From Rhodomicrobium vannielii ATCC 17100 (GTDB taxonomy: Bacteria > Pseudomonadota > Alphaproteobacteria > Rhizobiales > Rhodomicrobiaceae), in contig NC_014664.1 of the NCBI RefSeq assembly GCF_000166055.1, positions 743,927-807,926 of the forward strand: a stretch of 64,000 nt of DNA, written 5' to 3'. The position numbers and the translations under genes are program-made. Position 1 is the stretch's first letter. The number at the start of each line of letters is the position of its first letter. Positions 29,193 to 40,133 of this stretch are shown piece after piece. The notes below the pieces were generated by a model. The model did not search any database and was not told the DNA's origin. It saw nothing but the letters and a program-made list of their open reading frames with translations.

Positions 29193-29582
29193 TTACGCAG
29201 CCGTCTTGTCGCCGTTCGCCCCGGATTCGGCGGGCGATTCTTCCTTGTCTTTCGACGCGTCGCCCTTTACAGGCTCGCCCTTGCCGCGAACGTCGGTGAT
29301 CGTGGACTTCAGCACGCGCACCTGCACGCCATCGGCGATTTCGATCTTCAGCTCGCCGTCGGCTCCGATCCGCGTCACCTTGCCGATGATGCCGCCCGCC
29401 GTCACGACCGTATCGCCGCGCTTCACCGCGTCCAGCATCGCCTGATGCTCCTTCATGCGCTTCTGCTGCGGACGGAACACCAGCAGATAGAAGATGACGA
29501 AGACGAGGATGAGCGGGAACAGCATGCCGAAAATATCGCCGGCTCCGGCGCCTGGCGCTTGGGCGTATGCGGGAGAGATCAT
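29193..29582 (-). CDS. yajC: Preprotein translocase subunit YajC
   Basis: A 129-residue single-pass membrane protein. One helix (DIFGMLFPLILVFVIFYLLVF) is followed by RPQQKRMKEHQAMLDAVKRGDTVVTAGGIIGKVTRI, the family signature. The C-terminal tail is Lys/Glu-rich. The ATG at 29582 gives MISPAYAQAPG, typical of alphaproteobacterial YajC; the frame is open further upstream but without conservation. It is the first gene of the sec operon and forms a complex with SecDF. Confidence 0.95.
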   Translation of the reverse strand: MISPAYAQAPGAGAGDIFGMLFPLILVFVIFYLLVFRPQQKRMKEHQAMLDAVKRGDTVVTAGGIIGKVTRIGADGELKIEIADGVQVRVLKSTITDVRGKGEPVKGDASKDKEESPAESGANGDKTAA

Positions 29583-29779
29583 AGAGAGGACTCCGTGATG
29601 TGCGGAAAAGAACGGGCGCGAGCCTTTCGCGCAGAAGAACGTGGCTTTCTTATAATGGCTCGCGCTGATATGGCAACTTCTGCGCCGTTGCGTCCGTGGC
29701 TTAATAGCGCATAGTTTCTCGTTCTTCCACATCGGCGCGCCAACCTTGCGCTTTTTTCATCCACAACCGCGACCTGACC

Positions 29780-30658
29780 ATGCCCGACACACCGCATTCG
29801 CTCGAACCGCTCCTGACCCGCATCGCCGAGGCGCTGGAGCGCCTTGCTCCCCCGGAGGAGCGCAAAGAGACCTTCGCGGCGGCGGACGCCTTCGTCTGGC
29901 AGGCCGAGGGCGGCCGCTTCCTCGCCGTTCCGCATGTGAACCGGACACCCATCGCGCTTCTCAAGAGCGTCGACCGCGTGCGCGACAAGCTGCTCGACAA
30001 TACGGAGAATTTCGCGCGCGGGCTTCCCGCCAACAATGCGCTGCTCTGGGGCGCGCGCGGCATGGGCAAAAGCTCGCTCGTGAAAGCGGTGCATGCTGAA
30101 GTTGCCGCAAAGCACGCAGCCAAAGGCGCGTCTGCGCTGAAGCTTGTGGAAATCCACCGCGAGGATATCGAGAGCCTGCCGCGTTGCCTGTCGCATATGC
30201 GCGAAAGCCCGCATCGCTTCATCGTGTTCTGCGACGACCTTTCTTTCGACGCGGACGATACGGCCTATAAATCGCTGAAGGCTGTGCTTGAAGGCGGCGT
30301 CGAGGGGCGCCCGCAGAACGTGCTGTTTTACGCCACGTCGAACCGCCGCCACCTGATGGCGCGCGAGATGGTGGAGAACGAGCGCTCGACCGCCATCCAT
30401 CAGGGCGAGGCGGTGGAAGAAAAGGTTTCGCTGTCGGATCGATTCGGGCTGTGGCTCGGCTTCCATAATTGCTCGCAGGCCGATTATCTCGCGATGGTGG
30501 AAGGCTACGTGGCGCATCACGGGCTGAAGATCGCGCCGGAGGATCTGAAGGCGCAGGCGCTCGAATGGGCGATGACGCGCGGCTCGCGTTCGGGGCGTGT
30601 GGCGTGGCAATTCGTGCAGGATCTGGCGGGGCGGCTCGGGCAGACGCTCAAAGATTGA
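29780..30658 (+). CDS. DUF815 family AAA-type ATPase
   Basis: A 292-residue soluble ATPase of the DUF815 family. The Walker A motif is LLWGARGMGKSSLVKA near residue 90, Walker B is FIVFCDDLSFDADD near residue 150, and FYATSNRRHLMAREM carries a sensor-like Asn. DUF815 proteins are related to DnaA/DnaC-type AAA+ ATPases, but their role is not known. It is divergent from yajC and 42 bases upstream of the flavoprotein gene. Confidence 0.9.
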   Translation: MPDTPHSLEPLLTRIAEALERLAPPEERKETFAAADAFVWQAEGGRFLAVPHVNRTPIALLKSVDRVRDKLLDNTENFARGLPANNALLWGARGMGKSSLVKAVHAEVAAKHAAKGASALKLVEIHREDIESLPRCLSHMRESPHRFIVFCDDLSFDADDTAYKSLKAVLEGGVEGRPQNVLFYATSNRRHLMAREMVENERSTAIHQGEAVEEKVSLSDRFGLWLGFHNCSQADYLAMVEGYVAHHGLKIAPEDLKAQALEWAMTRGSRSGRVAWQFVQDLAGRLGQTLKD

Positions 30659-30700
30659 CGCACGGCGGAACCACGCAGGCGTCGGCGCTTTTCCATTTTT

Positions 30701-31612
30701 ATGGAGAACACTGAAAAACTCGATTGCATCGTGATCGGCGGCGGCCCTGCGGGGCTGACTGCGGCGCTGTATCTCGCGCGCTTCGAGCGGCGGTTCGTCG
30801 TCATCGACAAGGGCGAACCGCGCGCGGCGCTCATCCCCGAAAGCCACAATGTGCCGTTTTTCGCGCAAGGCATCGGCGGGGTGGAGATGTTGCGCCGCGC
30901 ACGCGATCACGCCGAGACCTATGGCGCGCGTATCCTGTCCCGCGAGGCGACAGCGCTTGCAAGCGATGGAGACGGTTTCACGGTCGGCTTGCGCGACGCT
31001 AACGGCGGCGAGCGGACGCTTCGCGCCCGTTTCGTGCTGCTCGCGAGCGGCGTCGTGGACATCCCACCAAGGCTTGCCGACGTGGACGCGGCGGTTCTCT
31101 CCGGTCTCGTGCGCTATTGTCCGATTTGCGACGGCTACGAGGCGAAGGGCAAGCGCGTCGGCGTCATCGGGCGCGGCGCGTGTGGATTGGGCGAGGCGAA
31201 GTTCATCGCCCGCACGTGGGGCGCCGATGTTACGCTGCTTTCGCTCGACGAGCCGCTATCGCCCGAGCACCCCAAACTCAGCGCACTCGCCGAACACGAC
31301 ATCGATTTCGTGCCGGTGCCGATTCGCTCCCTTGCCCGCAGCGGCGACGGCATCGAGGCGCTGGGCTACGATGGCGCGGTCCATCGGTTCGACATCGTTT
31401 ATTCCGCCATCGGCTGCGATTATCGCTCCGGCCTCGCCACTGCGCTCGGCGCGGCCGTCAACGAGGCGGGCGCGCTCAAAGTGGCCGCGCATGCGGAGAC
31501 GACCGTGCCGGGGCTTTACGCGGCGGGCGACGTGACCGAAGGGCTCAATCAGATCGTCGTCGGCATGGGGCAGGCGGCGCGCGCCGCGACACACATCCAC
31601 AATCGTTGCTGA
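30701..31612 (+). CDS. Thioredoxin-reductase-like FAD/NAD(P)-dependent oxidoreductase
   Basis: A 303-residue two-dinucleotide-fold flavoprotein. FAD binding is [20 protein letters not shown] at the N-terminus; the redox-active CxxC is YCPICDGYE (CPIC instead of CATC) near residue 140; the NAD(P) fold is [18 protein letters not shown], where the canonical second Gly is altered; and [23 protein letters not shown] closes the FAD site. This resembles TrxB relatives rather than TrxB itself, so the electron acceptor is uncertain. It follows the DUF815 gene closely. Confidence 0.85.
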   Translation: MENTEKLDCIVIGGGPAGLTAALYLARFERRFVVIDKGEPRAALIPESHNVPFFAQGIGGVEMLRRARDHAETYGARILSREATALASDGDGFTVGLRDANGGERTLRARFVLLASGVVDIPPRLADVDAAVLSGLVRYCPICDGYEAKGKRVGVIGRGACGLGEAKFIARTWGADVTLLSLDEPLSPEHPKLSALAEHDIDFVPVPIRSLARSGDGIEALGYDGAVHRFDIVYSAIGCDYRSGLATALGAAVNEAGALKVAAHAETTVPGLYAAGDVTEGLNQIVVGMGQAARAATHIHNRC

Positions 31613-31780
31613 CTTATGCGCCGGGCCATTATCGGCGTTGTGCCGCAATTCCGGCGCGTTTTCGTCCGCTTACGGACACGCTGGGATAAACAAGAATTAA
31701 GCCGCCTCAAGAACCGCCACGCGTTGAATGACGCGCTGCCGTTCCCAAGTTTCGCTCCATCACAGCATAGAGGGACTACC

Positions 31781-32176
31781 ATGCTCAGAATTTCCATGGC
31801 CGCCGCCGCGCTGGCCTTGTTTGCCGCCGCCCCGATGGCCTCTTCCGCCGCCGAAAAGACGCTCGCGCTCAAGAGCAACGAAACCTCCGACATCATGCCG
31901 GTCTACGGCGTGAAGGACTGCAAGTCGTTGCTGACCGGCACACCCGAAATCGAAGTGCTTCAGGGCGCGCCGGAACTGACGCTCTCGGTTCGCCCGGACA
32001 AGATCCTTCCGCCCGGCGGCAAGTGCAAGGAGAAGGTCGACGGCGGCGTGATCGTGGCCAAGGTCGGCAAGGTGGAGAAGCCCTTCGACGGCCCGCTCAC
32101 CTTCCGCGTGAAGTACAAGACAAAGGACGCCACGCGCCAGTCCGCGCACACCTACGACCTCAAGCTTTTCCCTTGA
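31781..32176 (+). CDS. Small exported hypothetical protein (131 aa)
   Basis: The N-terminus (MLRISMAAAALALFAAAPMASSAAEK) is a signal peptide with an A-x-A site. The mature part, LALKSNETSDIMPVYGVKDCKSLLTGTPEIEVLQGAP..., has two cysteines (DCKSLL, GKCKEK) and strand-rich sequence ending HTYDLKLFP. It looks like a small beta-sandwich periplasmic protein; no family was recognised. The ATG at 31781 has only a loose AGGGACTA site upstream. Confidence 0.75.
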   Translation: MLRISMAAAALALFAAAPMASSAAEKTLALKSNETSDIMPVYGVKDCKSLLTGTPEIEVLQGAPELTLSVRPDKILPPGGKCKEKVDGGVIVAKVGKVEKPFDGPLTFRVKYKTKDATRQSAHTYDLKLFP

Positions 32177-32198
32177 TCGCTGGCTGCCGCTGCCTCAC

Positions 32199-32684
32199 TC
32201 ACAAAAGAGACAGCGGCAGCTCCGTCGTGCTCTTCACCTCCGAAATCGCCATGGACGAGTTTGTGAACTGCACGGACGCGACCTGGCTCAGATGTTTGCG
32301 GAAGAAAGTCTCGTAGGATTCCGTGTCGCGCGTGATGACGCGCAGCAGATAGTCCGTCTCGCCGAGCAGCGTGTGGCACTCGACGACCTCGGGAAAGCGG
32401 CGAATCGCGTCCTCAAAGGCGGGCAGCGTGCGCTGGCCGTGCGCCTGAAGCTTCACATGCGCGAAGACCATCATGTTGAGGCCGAGCTTCTTGCGGTCGA
32501 GGATGGCGACGCGCCGCTGGATGATGCCCGCCGCCTCCAGCTTCTCGATACGCCGCCACACCGACGATTGCGAAGCGCCCGCGCGGGCGGCAATTTCCGC
32601 CGTGGATAGCGACGCGTCGGCCTGAAGCAGCATGAGAATGGTGCGGTCGACGGGATCGAGCGGGTAAGCGGCGGTGCCGGGCAT
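32199..32684 (-). CDS. Lrp/AsnC-family transcriptional regulator
   Basis: A 161-residue regulator: helix-turn-helix in the first 60 residues (LDPVDRTILMLLQADASLSTAEIAARAGASQSSVWRRIEKLE) and a RAM ligand-binding domain after it (VVECHTLLGETDYLLRVITRDTESYE). Lrp/AsnC proteins sense amino acids. It is divergent from the indolepyruvate oxidoreductase gene 165 bases away, so control of amino-acid oxidation is the natural inference. Confidence 0.93.
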   Translation of the reverse strand: MPGTAAYPLDPVDRTILMLLQADASLSTAEIAARAGASQSSVWRRIEKLEAAGIIQRRVAILDRKKLGLNMMVFAHVKLQAHGQRTLPAFEDAIRRFPEVVECHTLLGETDYLLRVITRDTESYETFFRKHLSQVASVQFTNSSMAISEVKSTTELPLSLL

Positions 32685-32848
32685 GGATGCATCTCCTCTG
32701 CGGCCTATTAGCGCGATTGCGCCTAAAATATGCTCTCAATCGCGTTTTGTGAAAGCCTTAATCCGACGCTCGCAACACCTCTCAGAACTTTGCAAAGTCT
32801 TTTCAGTTCTCTCATGGGATACTCATAGTCCGACCATGGGAGAAGCCA

Positions 32849-35800
32849 ATGGACACATTAGCGTCTGCGCCCTCCATCAGCCTCGACGACAAGTATCGCG
32901 TCGATCAAGGCCAGGTCTTTGTCACGGGCGTGCAGGCTCTTGTCAGGCTTCCGCTTCTCCGCCGCCAGATCGACGTGGCCATGGGCCTCGACACAGCGGG
33001 TTTTATCTCCGGCTATCGTGGTTCTCCGCTCGGCATCTACGACAAGCAGCTTTGGCAGGAGAAGAAGCGCCTCGCCGAAAGCCACATCGTGTTCCAGCCG
33101 GGCGTGAACGAGGAACTCGCGGCGACGGCCGTATGGGGTAGTCAGCAGGCATCGCTTTTCCCCGGCGCGCGTCATGACGGCGTGTTCGGCATCTGGTACG
33201 GCAAGGGGCCGGGCGTGGATCGCTCCGGCGACGCCTTCAAGCACGCGAATTTCTTTGGCACCGCGAAAAATGGGGGCGTGCTGGCGCTCGCGGGCGACGA
33301 CCACTCGTGCAAATCCTCGACGCTGCCGAACCAGAGCGATTTCGCCTTCGCGGACGCCGAAATTCCCGTGCTCAGCCCCGCCGACATCGCCGAAATCATC
33401 GAATTCGGCATTAAGGGCTTCGACCTCTCGCGCTTCGCGGGGCTTTGGGTCGGCCTGAAAGCCATCTCCGACACGATGGACGCAAGCGCAACCGTGCGCA
33501 TCGATCCGCTGCGCTACCGTTCGTTCGCGCCGTATGGCGTGGCCGAGCCGCTCGGCGGGCGCAACGCGCGGCTTGGCCGGACGCCGCCTGAGCAGGAGGA
33601 AATCCACCGCCATTTCCGCCTTCCGGCCGCGATGGCCTTTGCGCGCGAAAACGGCTTCGACCGTCTCGCCATCGACAGCCCCGCCGCCCGCTTCGGCATC
33701 GCGGCTTCGGGCAAGGCCTATCTGCATGTGCGGCAGGCGCTGCGCGATCTCGGCCTTTCCGACGCAGAAGCGGCGGCGCTCGGCCTTCGCGTGTACAAGA
33801 TCGGCCTCGTCTGGCCGCTGGAGGATCACAGTGCGCGCGCGTTTGCGAACGGCCTCGAAACCGTGCTCGTGGTGGAAGAACGCCGCGACATGATCGAGCA
33901 TCAGCTTCGCGCGGCGCTTTATGGGCTGCCGGACGGACGCCGCCCGCGCATCCTCGGCAAGCGCGACCTCGACGACCGCCCGCTCATAAGCGACGTGCTC
34001 GACATCGACACCGCGCATGTGACGCGCGCGATCCTTCGCGTTCTGCCGGAAGCGATGAAGACGCCGCGCATGAAAGCCGCCGAGGTGCGCCTCGCGGAGG
34101 CCGCGCAACAGGCTGCCGCCGCGCCGATCCATCTGCGCACGCCGTATTTCTGTTCCGGCTGTCCGCACTCGACCTCGACGAAGGTGCCGGACGGAAGCCG
34201 TGGCATGGCGGGCATCGGGTGCCACTATCTCGCCACCATGATGAACCGCAACACCGACGTTTACACCCAGATGGGTGGGGAGGGCGTGCTGTGGGTTGGT
34301 CAGGCGCCGTTCACCGACGAGACCCACGTCTTCGCCAATCTCGGCGACGGCACCTATTTTCACTCGGGCAGCCTCGCGATCCGGCAGGCCATCGCGGCGG
34401 GCGCGAACGTCACCTACAAGATCTTGTATAACGACGCGGTCGCCATGACCGGCGGCCAGCCGGTCGACGGCCAACTCACCGTGCCGCAGATTGCGGCCCA
34501 GATGCGCGCCGAGGGCGTTTCCCGTATCGCCATCGTGAGCGACGATCCCGACCGCCACCGCCGCGACCCCGTGATCCCTGCGGGCACGAGTTTCGACCAC
34601 CGTTCGCGGCTCGACGCGGTGCAGCAGGAACTGCGCTCCGTGCCGGGCGTGAGCGTCCTCATCTACGATCAGGTTTGCGCCACCGAGAAGCGCCGTCGCC
34701 GCAAGCGCGGCCTTATGGAACAATCGGATAGGCGGCTGCTTATCAACACAAGCGTCTGCGAAGGTTGCGGCGATTGCTCCCGCGCCTCCAACTGCCTTTC
34801 GGTCGAGCCGGTCGAGACCGAGTTCGGCCGGAAGCGCAGAATCAACCAATCTACATGCAATCAGGACGCGACCTGCGTCGATGGGTTCTGCCCGAGCTTC
34901 GTGTCGGTTTACGGAGGCACGCGCAAACGCGCGCAGGCGGCGCACGCGTCGCCCAACATGCCCGATCCCGCGCTGCCCGCGATCCCCGAAGATGGCTACA
35001 ACATGTTGATGACGGGCATCGGCGGGCTCGGCATCACCTCGCTTGCCGCGATCCTCGGCATGGCAGCCCATCTCCACAGCCGTCAGGTTCGCGTCGTGGA
35101 TCAGATCGGCCTCGCGCAGAAGGGCGGCGGCGTCTATTCGCACCTGCGCATCGGCGAGCCGCAGACGGAGCTTTTCAGCCCGCGCATCGGTGCGGGGCAG
35201 GCCGATCTCGTGCTGGCGGCCGATATCGTTGTCGCGCACGGCAAGAACGGCCTGCCGATGATGAGCGAGGCGCGCACCGCCGTCGTTGCCGATCCGCGCA
35301 TCACGCCGACCGCCGAATTCGTCCGCGACAACGCCGTCGCCTTCGATGTGCCCGCCATGACAGCACGGCTCGCGAAGCGCGCCCGCGCGGTCCACGAATG
35401 CCCGGCGCAGGCCATCGCGGTCGCGCTCGTCGGCGACGCGATCTTCGCCAACATGGTGCTGACGGGTTTTGCCTGGCAGAAGGGCCTTATCCCACTCGAA
35501 CGCGGTGCGATCCTGCGCGCGATCGAGCTGAATGGCGCGAGCGTCGACGCGAACAAGCGCGCCTTCGCGTTCGGCCGCGAGGCGGCGCTCTGGCCCGACC
35601 GCATCGCGGCGCTGCTCAATCCCGCGCCGAAACTCGCACAGACGCTCGACGACCTCGTCGGCCTTCGCGCAGCCGAACTCGCCGCCTATCAGGATGTGGC
35701 CTATGCCGCGCGCTATCTCGCGTTCATCGACCGGGTCCGCGAGCGCGAAATCGCCGTCGCGCCGCAAAGCGAGGCGCTGACCCGCGCGGTCGCGCAGAAC

Positions 35801-36301
35801 CTCTTCCGGCTCATGGCGATCAAGGACGAATATGAAGTCGCGCGGCTCTACACGGACGGCGCCTTCGCGGAGCAGATCAGCGCTGAGTTCGACGGCGACG
35901 TGAAACTCAAGTTCCATCTTGCGCCGCCGATCTTCGGCCGCCGCGATCCCGACACCGGGCAACTCAAGAAGATGACCTTCGGGCCGTGGATGCTGCCGGT
36001 GCTGCGCGTTCTCGCCAAAGGCAAGCGCTTGCGTGGAACGTGGCTCGACCCGTTTGCGCGGCTCGCCGAACGCAAGGTCGAGCGCGCGCTTCTCGCCGAC
36101 TACGAGGCGCGTATCGAGCGGCTCCTGCCATCGCTGACGCGCGCCAATCTGAGCCTCGCCGCTGCCTATGCCGCCGTGCCGGACATCATCCGCGGTTTCG
36201 GCCATGTGAAGGAAGCCAACATCGCGAAGGCAACGGCCCGTTATGCCGAGCTTGAAGCGGCTTTCGCAACGGACGGACAGACGCGGAAGGCCGCCGAATA
36301 G
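32849..36301 (+). CDS. Indolepyruvate ferredoxin oxidoreductase family protein (fused subunits)
   Basis: A 1150-residue fusion of the alpha and beta parts of 2-oxoacid:ferredoxin oxidoreductase. An N-terminal pyrimidine-binding domain ([31 protein letters not shown]) precedes a TPP-binding domain ([23 protein letters not shown], near 500-540). Iron-sulfur cysteines follow in [13 protein letters not shown] and the further Cys pairs to about residue 690. A gamma-type domain begins near 715 ([34 protein letters not shown]), and a DUF6537-type C-terminus ends it. It oxidatively decarboxylates aryl-pyruvates from aromatic amino acids to acyl-CoA; related enzymes use branched 2-oxoacids. Confidence 0.92.
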   Translation: MDTLASAPSISLDDKYRVDQGQVFVTGVQALVRLPLLRRQIDVAMGLDTAGFISGYRGSPLGIYDKQLWQEKKRLAESHIVFQPGVNEELAATAVWGSQQASLFPGARHDGVFGIWYGKGPGVDRSGDAFKHANFFGTAKNGGVLALAGDDHSCKSSTLPNQSDFAFADAEIPVLSPADIAEIIEFGIKGFDLSRFAGLWVGLKAISDTMDASATVRIDPLRYRSFAPYGVAEPLGGRNARLGRTPPEQEEIHRHFRLPAAMAFARENGFDRLAIDSPAARFGIAASGKAYLHVRQALRDLGLSDAEAAALGLRVYKIGLVWPLEDHSARAFANGLETVLVVEERRDMIEHQLRAALYGLPDGRRPRILGKRDLDDRPLISDVLDIDTAHVTRAILRVLPEAMKTPRMKAAEVRLAEAAQQAAAAPIHLRTPYFCSGCPHSTSTKVPDGSRGMAGIGCHYLATMMNRNTDVYTQMGGEGVLWVGQAPFTDETHVFANLGDGTYFHSGSLAIRQAIAAGANVTYKILYNDAVAMTGGQPVDGQLTVPQIAAQMRAEGVSRIAIVSDDPDRHRRDPVIPAGTSFDHRSRLDAVQQELRSVPGVSVLIYDQVCATEKRRRRKRGLMEQSDRRLLINTSVCEGCGDCSRASNCLSVEPVETEFGRKRRINQSTCNQDATCVDGFCPSFVSVYGGTRKRAQAAHASPNMPDPALPAIPEDGYNMLMTGIGGLGITSLAAILGMAAHLHSRQVRVVDQIGLAQKGGGVYSHLRIGEPQTELFSPRIGAGQADLVLAADIVVAHGKNGLPMMSEARTAVVADPRITPTAEFVRDNAVAFDVPAMTARLAKRARAVHECPAQAIAVALVGDAIFANMVLTGFAWQKGLIPLERGAILRAIELNGASVDANKRAFAFGREAALWPDRIAALLNPAPKLAQTLDDLVGLRAAELAAYQDVAYAARYLAFIDRVREREIAVAPQSEALTRAVAQNLFRLMAIKDEYEVARLYTDGAFAEQISAEFDGDVKLKFHLAPPIFGRRDPDTGQLKKMTFGPWMLPVLRVLAKGKRLRGTWLDPFARLAERKVERALLADYEARIERLLPSLTRANLSLAAAYAAVPDIIRGFGHVKEANIAKATARYAELEAAFATDGQTRKAAE

Positions 36302-36371
36302 CCGTTCCGCCCTGTTGACAGCAAGCCTCCCTCAAGCGCCTCATTATAGAAAACAAGAGCGGGAGGACGTC

Positions 36372-37535
36372 ATGGCCAGCTATCGCGGTCTCGATTTCGG
36401 GCTGGGCGAGGAAGCCGACATGCTGCGCGACAGCGTGCGCGCCTTCGCCGACGACAATATTGCGCCGCGCGCGGCCGAGATCGACCGCTCGAACGCTTTC
36501 CCGCGCGATTTGTGGCAGCCCATGGGCGCGCTCGGCCTTCACGGCATCACGGTCGAAGAGGAATGGGGCGGCGCGGGGCTCGGCTATCTGCATCATTGCA
36601 TCGCCGTCGAAGAGGTGAGCCGGGCGAGCGCGAGCGTGGGGCTTTCCTATGGCGCGCATTCCAATCTCTGCGTGAACCAGATCCGCCGCAATGGCGCGGA
36701 CGAGCAGAAACGCCGCTACCTGCCGAAGCTTATCTCCGGCGAACATGTCGGCGCGCTCGCAATGTCGGAGGCGGAGGCCGGGTCCGATGTCGTGTCGATG
36801 CGCACGCGGGCCGAGAAGCGCGGCGACCGCTATGTGCTGAACGGCACGAAGATGTGGATCACCAATGCGCCGCACGCCGACGTGCTCGTGGTCTATGCGA
36901 AGACCGACCCCACCGCCGGGCAGCGCGGTATCACAGCGTTCCTGATCGAAAAGGGCATGCCGGGGTTTACCGTCTCGCCGAAGCTCGACAAGCTCGGCAT
37001 GCGCGGCTCAGACACGGCCGAACTTGTCTTCGAGGATTGCGAGGTGCCGGAGGCGAACGTCATGGGCGGCGAGGGGCGCGGCGTCTCGGTGCTGATGTCT
37101 GGCCTCGATTATGAGCGCGCCGTGCTTGCCGCCGGACCGCTCGGCATCATGCAGGCGGCGCTCGACATCGTGCTGCCCTACATCCACGAGCGCAAGCAGT
37201 TCGGCAAGCCCATCGGCACGTTCCAGCTCGTGCAGGGCAAGGTTGCCGACATGGCGGTCGCGCTGAATTCGGCCCGCGCCTACGTCTACGCGGTCGCGCG
37301 CGCCTGCGATCGGGCGCAGACGACGCGCGAGGATGCTGCAGGCGCGATCCTCTATGCGGCGGAAGCGGCGACGCGCGTCGCCCTCGACGCGATCCAGCTT
37401 CTCGGCGGCACCGGCTATATCAACGACACGGCGACGGGGCGGCTCCTGCGTGACGCGAAGCTGTACGAAATCGGAGCGGGCACGAGCGAAATCCGCCGCA
37501 TGCTCATCGGTCGCGAGCTATTTGGCAAAATGTGA
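36372..37535 (+). CDS. ivd: Isovaleryl-CoA dehydrogenase
   Basis: A 387-residue acyl-CoA dehydrogenase with FAD. Signatures [21 protein letters not shown] and [42 protein letters not shown] are present. The catalytic Glu is in [13 protein letters not shown], the position used by isovaleryl-CoA dehydrogenases rather than the C-terminal Glu of most relatives. It converts isovaleryl-CoA to 3-methylcrotonyl-CoA in leucine degradation. GGGAGGA sits eight bases before the ATG at 36372. The mcc genes follow after a toxin-antitoxin pair. Confidence 0.93.
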   Translation: MASYRGLDFGLGEEADMLRDSVRAFADDNIAPRAAEIDRSNAFPRDLWQPMGALGLHGITVEEEWGGAGLGYLHHCIAVEEVSRASASVGLSYGAHSNLCVNQIRRNGADEQKRRYLPKLISGEHVGALAMSEAEAGSDVVSMRTRAEKRGDRYVLNGTKMWITNAPHADVLVVYAKTDPTAGQRGITAFLIEKGMPGFTVSPKLDKLGMRGSDTAELVFEDCEVPEANVMGGEGRGVSVLMSGLDYERAVLAAGPLGIMQAALDIVLPYIHERKQFGKPIGTFQLVQGKVADMAVALNSARAYVYAVARACDRAQTTREDAAGAILYAAEAATRVALDAIQLLGGTGYINDTATGRLLRDAKLYEIGAGTSEIRRMLIGRELFGKM

Positions 37536-37623
37536 TTTGATGTCATTTTATGTGTAATAGCCACCAGCGGACAGGTTGCCAATTTTGCTCGATGTGATAC
37601 AGTCTGGCAAAATGGAGGATGAA

Positions 37624-37995
37624 ATGGCGCGCAGAAAAAAGGACGAACGGCCGGATGGCGCGCCCTCGCGGGGGACCGGCTTCGAGGAAGCGCCGCAGGC
37701 TCCGTTCGTCGCGGACGACACTGAAAAACCAGGCTTCGGGGCCGCGAACCGCCTGCGTCTGACGCTTGGCCCCGGCGGCCGCGTGGTGATACCGGCGGCG
37801 CTTCGCGAAGCGATGCAGGTGGAAGAAGGCGACGCGCTTCTCGCCTGGCTGGAGGATGGCGAACTCCATGTGTTGAGCCCGCGCGTCGGCGCGAGACAGG
37901 CTCAGGCGATGATGAAAGGACTGCTTGGAAGCGGTCTCGCCGACGACCTCATCAAGGACCGGCGGCGTGAGGCGGAGGCGGAAACGCGTGGCTAG
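37624..37995 (+). CDS. AbrB/MazE-like antitoxin
   Basis: A 123-residue protein whose central RLRLTLGPGGRVVIPAALREAMQVEEGDALLAWLEDGELHVL is a swapped-hairpin AbrB/SpoVT DNA-binding domain. The N-terminal 45 residues are charged and disordered-looking; the C-terminal helix likely binds the toxin. The ATG at 37624 has GGAGGA immediately upstream; an ATG at 37612 is possible. It is followed nine bases later by a PIN toxin gene, forming a type II toxin-antitoxin module. Confidence 0.85.
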   Translation: MARRKKDERPDGAPSRGTGFEEAPQAPFVADDTEKPGFGAANRLRLTLGPGGRVVIPAALREAMQVEEGDALLAWLEDGELHVLSPRVGARQAQAMMKGLLGSGLADDLIKDRRREAEAETRG

Positions 37996-38037
37996 AAAGC
38001 GCACATGTGCCCGCGCGCCACTGCCGAGGCGCCGCTG

Positions 38038-38424
38038 ATGTGCGCTGCGATCGTGCTCGACGCCTCGGCCATCCTCGCGCATCTCGGCGGCGAGCCCGGC
38101 GCAGACCGTGCCGAGGCTTTTTTCGGAAACGCCGCGATGTCCTCCGTGAACCTCTCCGAGGTGGTGGCGAAACTTCAGGAGCGCGGTGCCGACATGCCGC
38201 TCGTTCGCGCGGCGCTTTACCGCTACGGCCTCGAAATCGTGCCGTTCGACGAAGACCTCGCCTTTCGCGCGGGCGCGCTGCGCGTTGCGACGAAGGCCTT
38301 CGGCCTTTCGCTCGGCGACCGCGCTTGCCTTGCGCTCGCAGAAAAACTGCGCCTGCCGGTGCTGACCGCCGACCGGACATGGCGCGACATCGCTCTTTCG
38401 GTGGAGGTGCACGTCTTGCGTTAG
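38038..38424 (+). CDS. VapC-like PIN-domain ribonuclease toxin
   Basis: A 128-residue PIN nuclease. The acidic residues are placed as expected: Asp in [10 protein letters not shown], Glu in [12 protein letters not shown], and two Asp in [10 protein letters not shown] and VLTADRTW. It should cleave tRNA or other RNA when freed from the AbrB-like antitoxin. The start at 38038 gives a normal PIN N-terminus; an in-frame ATG at 38005 would add 11 residues. The module lies between ivd and mccB. Confidence 0.85.
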   Translation: MCAAIVLDASAILAHLGGEPGADRAEAFFGNAAMSSVNLSEVVAKLQERGADMPLVRAALYRYGLEIVPFDEDLAFRAGALRVATKAFGLSLGDRACLALAEKLRLPVLTADRTWRDIALSVEVHVLR

Positions 38425-38518
38425 GGCCGCCCGTTTTCGGAACGGCTCCTCGATACTATTCGGATCGTCTTGCGGTGAAGTCGCGTTCCGCCTGTGCGGG
38501 ACGAATCCAGGAGCGGGC

Positions 38519-40126
38519 ATGGCAGTCTTGAACAGCGTCATCGACAGGCGCTCCGCAGCTTTCCGGGCGAATGCGGAGGCGATGACGGCTCTCGTCGCGA
38601 GGCTTCGCGAAAAGGCCGCGCTCGCGCAAGGTGGCGGCGGGGCTGAGGCATGCGCGCGGCACGTCGCGCGAGGCAAGCTTCTCGCGCGGGACCGCATCGC
38701 GCTGCTTATCGATCCGGGGTCGCCCTTCCTCGAAATCGGAGCGCTCGCCGCCCACGGTCTTTATGGCGGCGACGCGCATGCGGCGGGGGTCATTGCGGGG
38801 ATCGGGCGCGTGTCGGGCGTCGAATGCATGATCGTCGCCAACGACGCGACCGTGAAGGGCGGCACCTATTATCCGCTGACGGTAAAGAAGCATCTTCGCG
38901 CGCAGGACATCGCCCGCGCGAACCGGCTGCCGTGCCTCTATCTCGTCGATTCGGGCGGTGCGTTCCTGCCGATGCAGGATGAGATCTTCCCCGACGAGCG
39001 CCATTTCGGCCGCATCTTCTACAATCAGGCGCAGATGTCGGCGGAGGGCATCCCGCAGATCGCGCTCGTCATGGGGCCGTGCACGGCGGGCGGGGCCTAT
39101 GTGCCCGCGATGTGCGACGAGAGCGTCATCGTGAAGGGTAACGGTACGATCTTTCTCGGCGGTCCGCCGCTCGTGCGCGCCGCGACCGGGGAAATCGTCA
39201 CGGCGGAGGAACTCGGCGGCGCGGACGTGCATGCGCGCCAGTCCGGCGTCGTCGACCACTATGCGGAGAGCGACGCGCACGCCATCGGCATCGCGCGGCG
39301 CATCGTGTCGCGGCTCAACCGCACGAAGCCCGCGTCGCTCGACATCGCGCCGCCCCGCGATCCGGCCTACCCGGCCGACGAGCTTTACGGCATCGTCGAA
39401 GCCGACGCGCGGAAGCCCTACGATGTTCGCGAAATCATCGCTCGCCTCGTCGACGGCTCCGACTTCGACGAGTTCAAGGCGCTCTACGGTCCGACGCTCG
39501 TCTGCGGTACGGCGCGCATCCACGGGTACCCCGTCGGCATCCTCGCCAATAACGGCATCCTGTTTTCCGAAAGCGCGCTGAAGGGTGCGCATTTCATCGA
39601 ACTCATGGACCAGCGCGGCATTCCGCTCGTCTTTCTGCAAAACATCACGGGCTTCATGGTCGGCCGGAAATACGAGGCGGGCGGCATCGCCAAGGACGGC
39701 GCGAAACTCGTCACGGCGGTTTCGACGGCGAGCGTCCCGAAATATACCGTCGTCATCGGCGGCTCATATGGGGCGGGCAATTACGGCATGTGCGGACGCG
39801 CCTTTGGCCCGCGCTTCCTGTGGATGTGGCCGAACGCGAAGATCTCCGTTATGGGCGGTGAGCAGGCGGCGACCGTGCTTGCCATCGTCCGGCGGCAGGC
39901 GCTGGAAGCGAAGGGCGCGACGCTCGGCGAGGCGGAGGAGGAAGCGTTGAAAGCGCCGATCCGCGCGCAGTTCGAGACACAGGCCGATCCGTATTACGCC
40001 ACCGCGCGGCTGTGGGACGACGGCATCATAGATCCCGCCGACACGCGCATGGTGCTCGCGCTCGCGCTTTCGGCGGGGCTCAACGCGCCGGCTGAGCGCG
40101 GTCGCTTCGGCGTGTTCAGGATGTGA
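38519..40126 (+). CDS. mccB: Methylcrotonoyl-CoA carboxylase beta subunit (carboxyltransferase)
   Basis: A 535-residue carboxyltransferase with two crotonase-like halves. The N-domain has [30 protein letters not shown] and [17 protein letters not shown]; the C-domain has [25 protein letters not shown] and [20 protein letters not shown]. These are typical of MccB rather than propionyl-CoA carboxylase. It transfers carboxyl from biotin to 3-methylcrotonyl-CoA. mccA starts seven bases after its stop, so both are cotranscribed. Confidence 0.95.
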   Translation: MAVLNSVIDRRSAAFRANAEAMTALVARLREKAALAQGGGGAEACARHVARGKLLARDRIALLIDPGSPFLEIGALAAHGLYGGDAHAAGVIAGIGRVSGVECMIVANDATVKGGTYYPLTVKKHLRAQDIARANRLPCLYLVDSGGAFLPMQDEIFPDERHFGRIFYNQAQMSAEGIPQIALVMGPCTAGGAYVPAMCDESVIVKGNGTIFLGGPPLVRAATGEIVTAEELGGADVHARQSGVVDHYAESDAHAIGIARRIVSRLNRTKPASLDIAPPRDPAYPADELYGIVEADARKPYDVREIIARLVDGSDFDEFKALYGPTLVCGTARIHGYPVGILANNGILFSESALKGAHFIELMDQRGIPLVFLQNITGFMVGRKYEAGGIAKDGAKLVTAVSTASVPKYTVVIGGSYGAGNYGMCGRAFGPRFLWMWPNAKISVMGGEQAATVLAIVRRQALEAKGATLGEAEEEALKAPIRAQFETQADPYYATARLWDDGIIDPADTRMVLALALSAGLNAPAERGRFGVFRM

Positions 40127-40133
40127 GGCAGAC

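Noticed and set aside
32858..36205. 1115-codon minus-strand frame opposite the indolepyruvate oxidoreductase gene
   Set aside because: Long antisense frame produced by GC-rich codon bias; Arg/Ala/Asp/His-rich translation with no domain, while the + strand protein is a clear family member.
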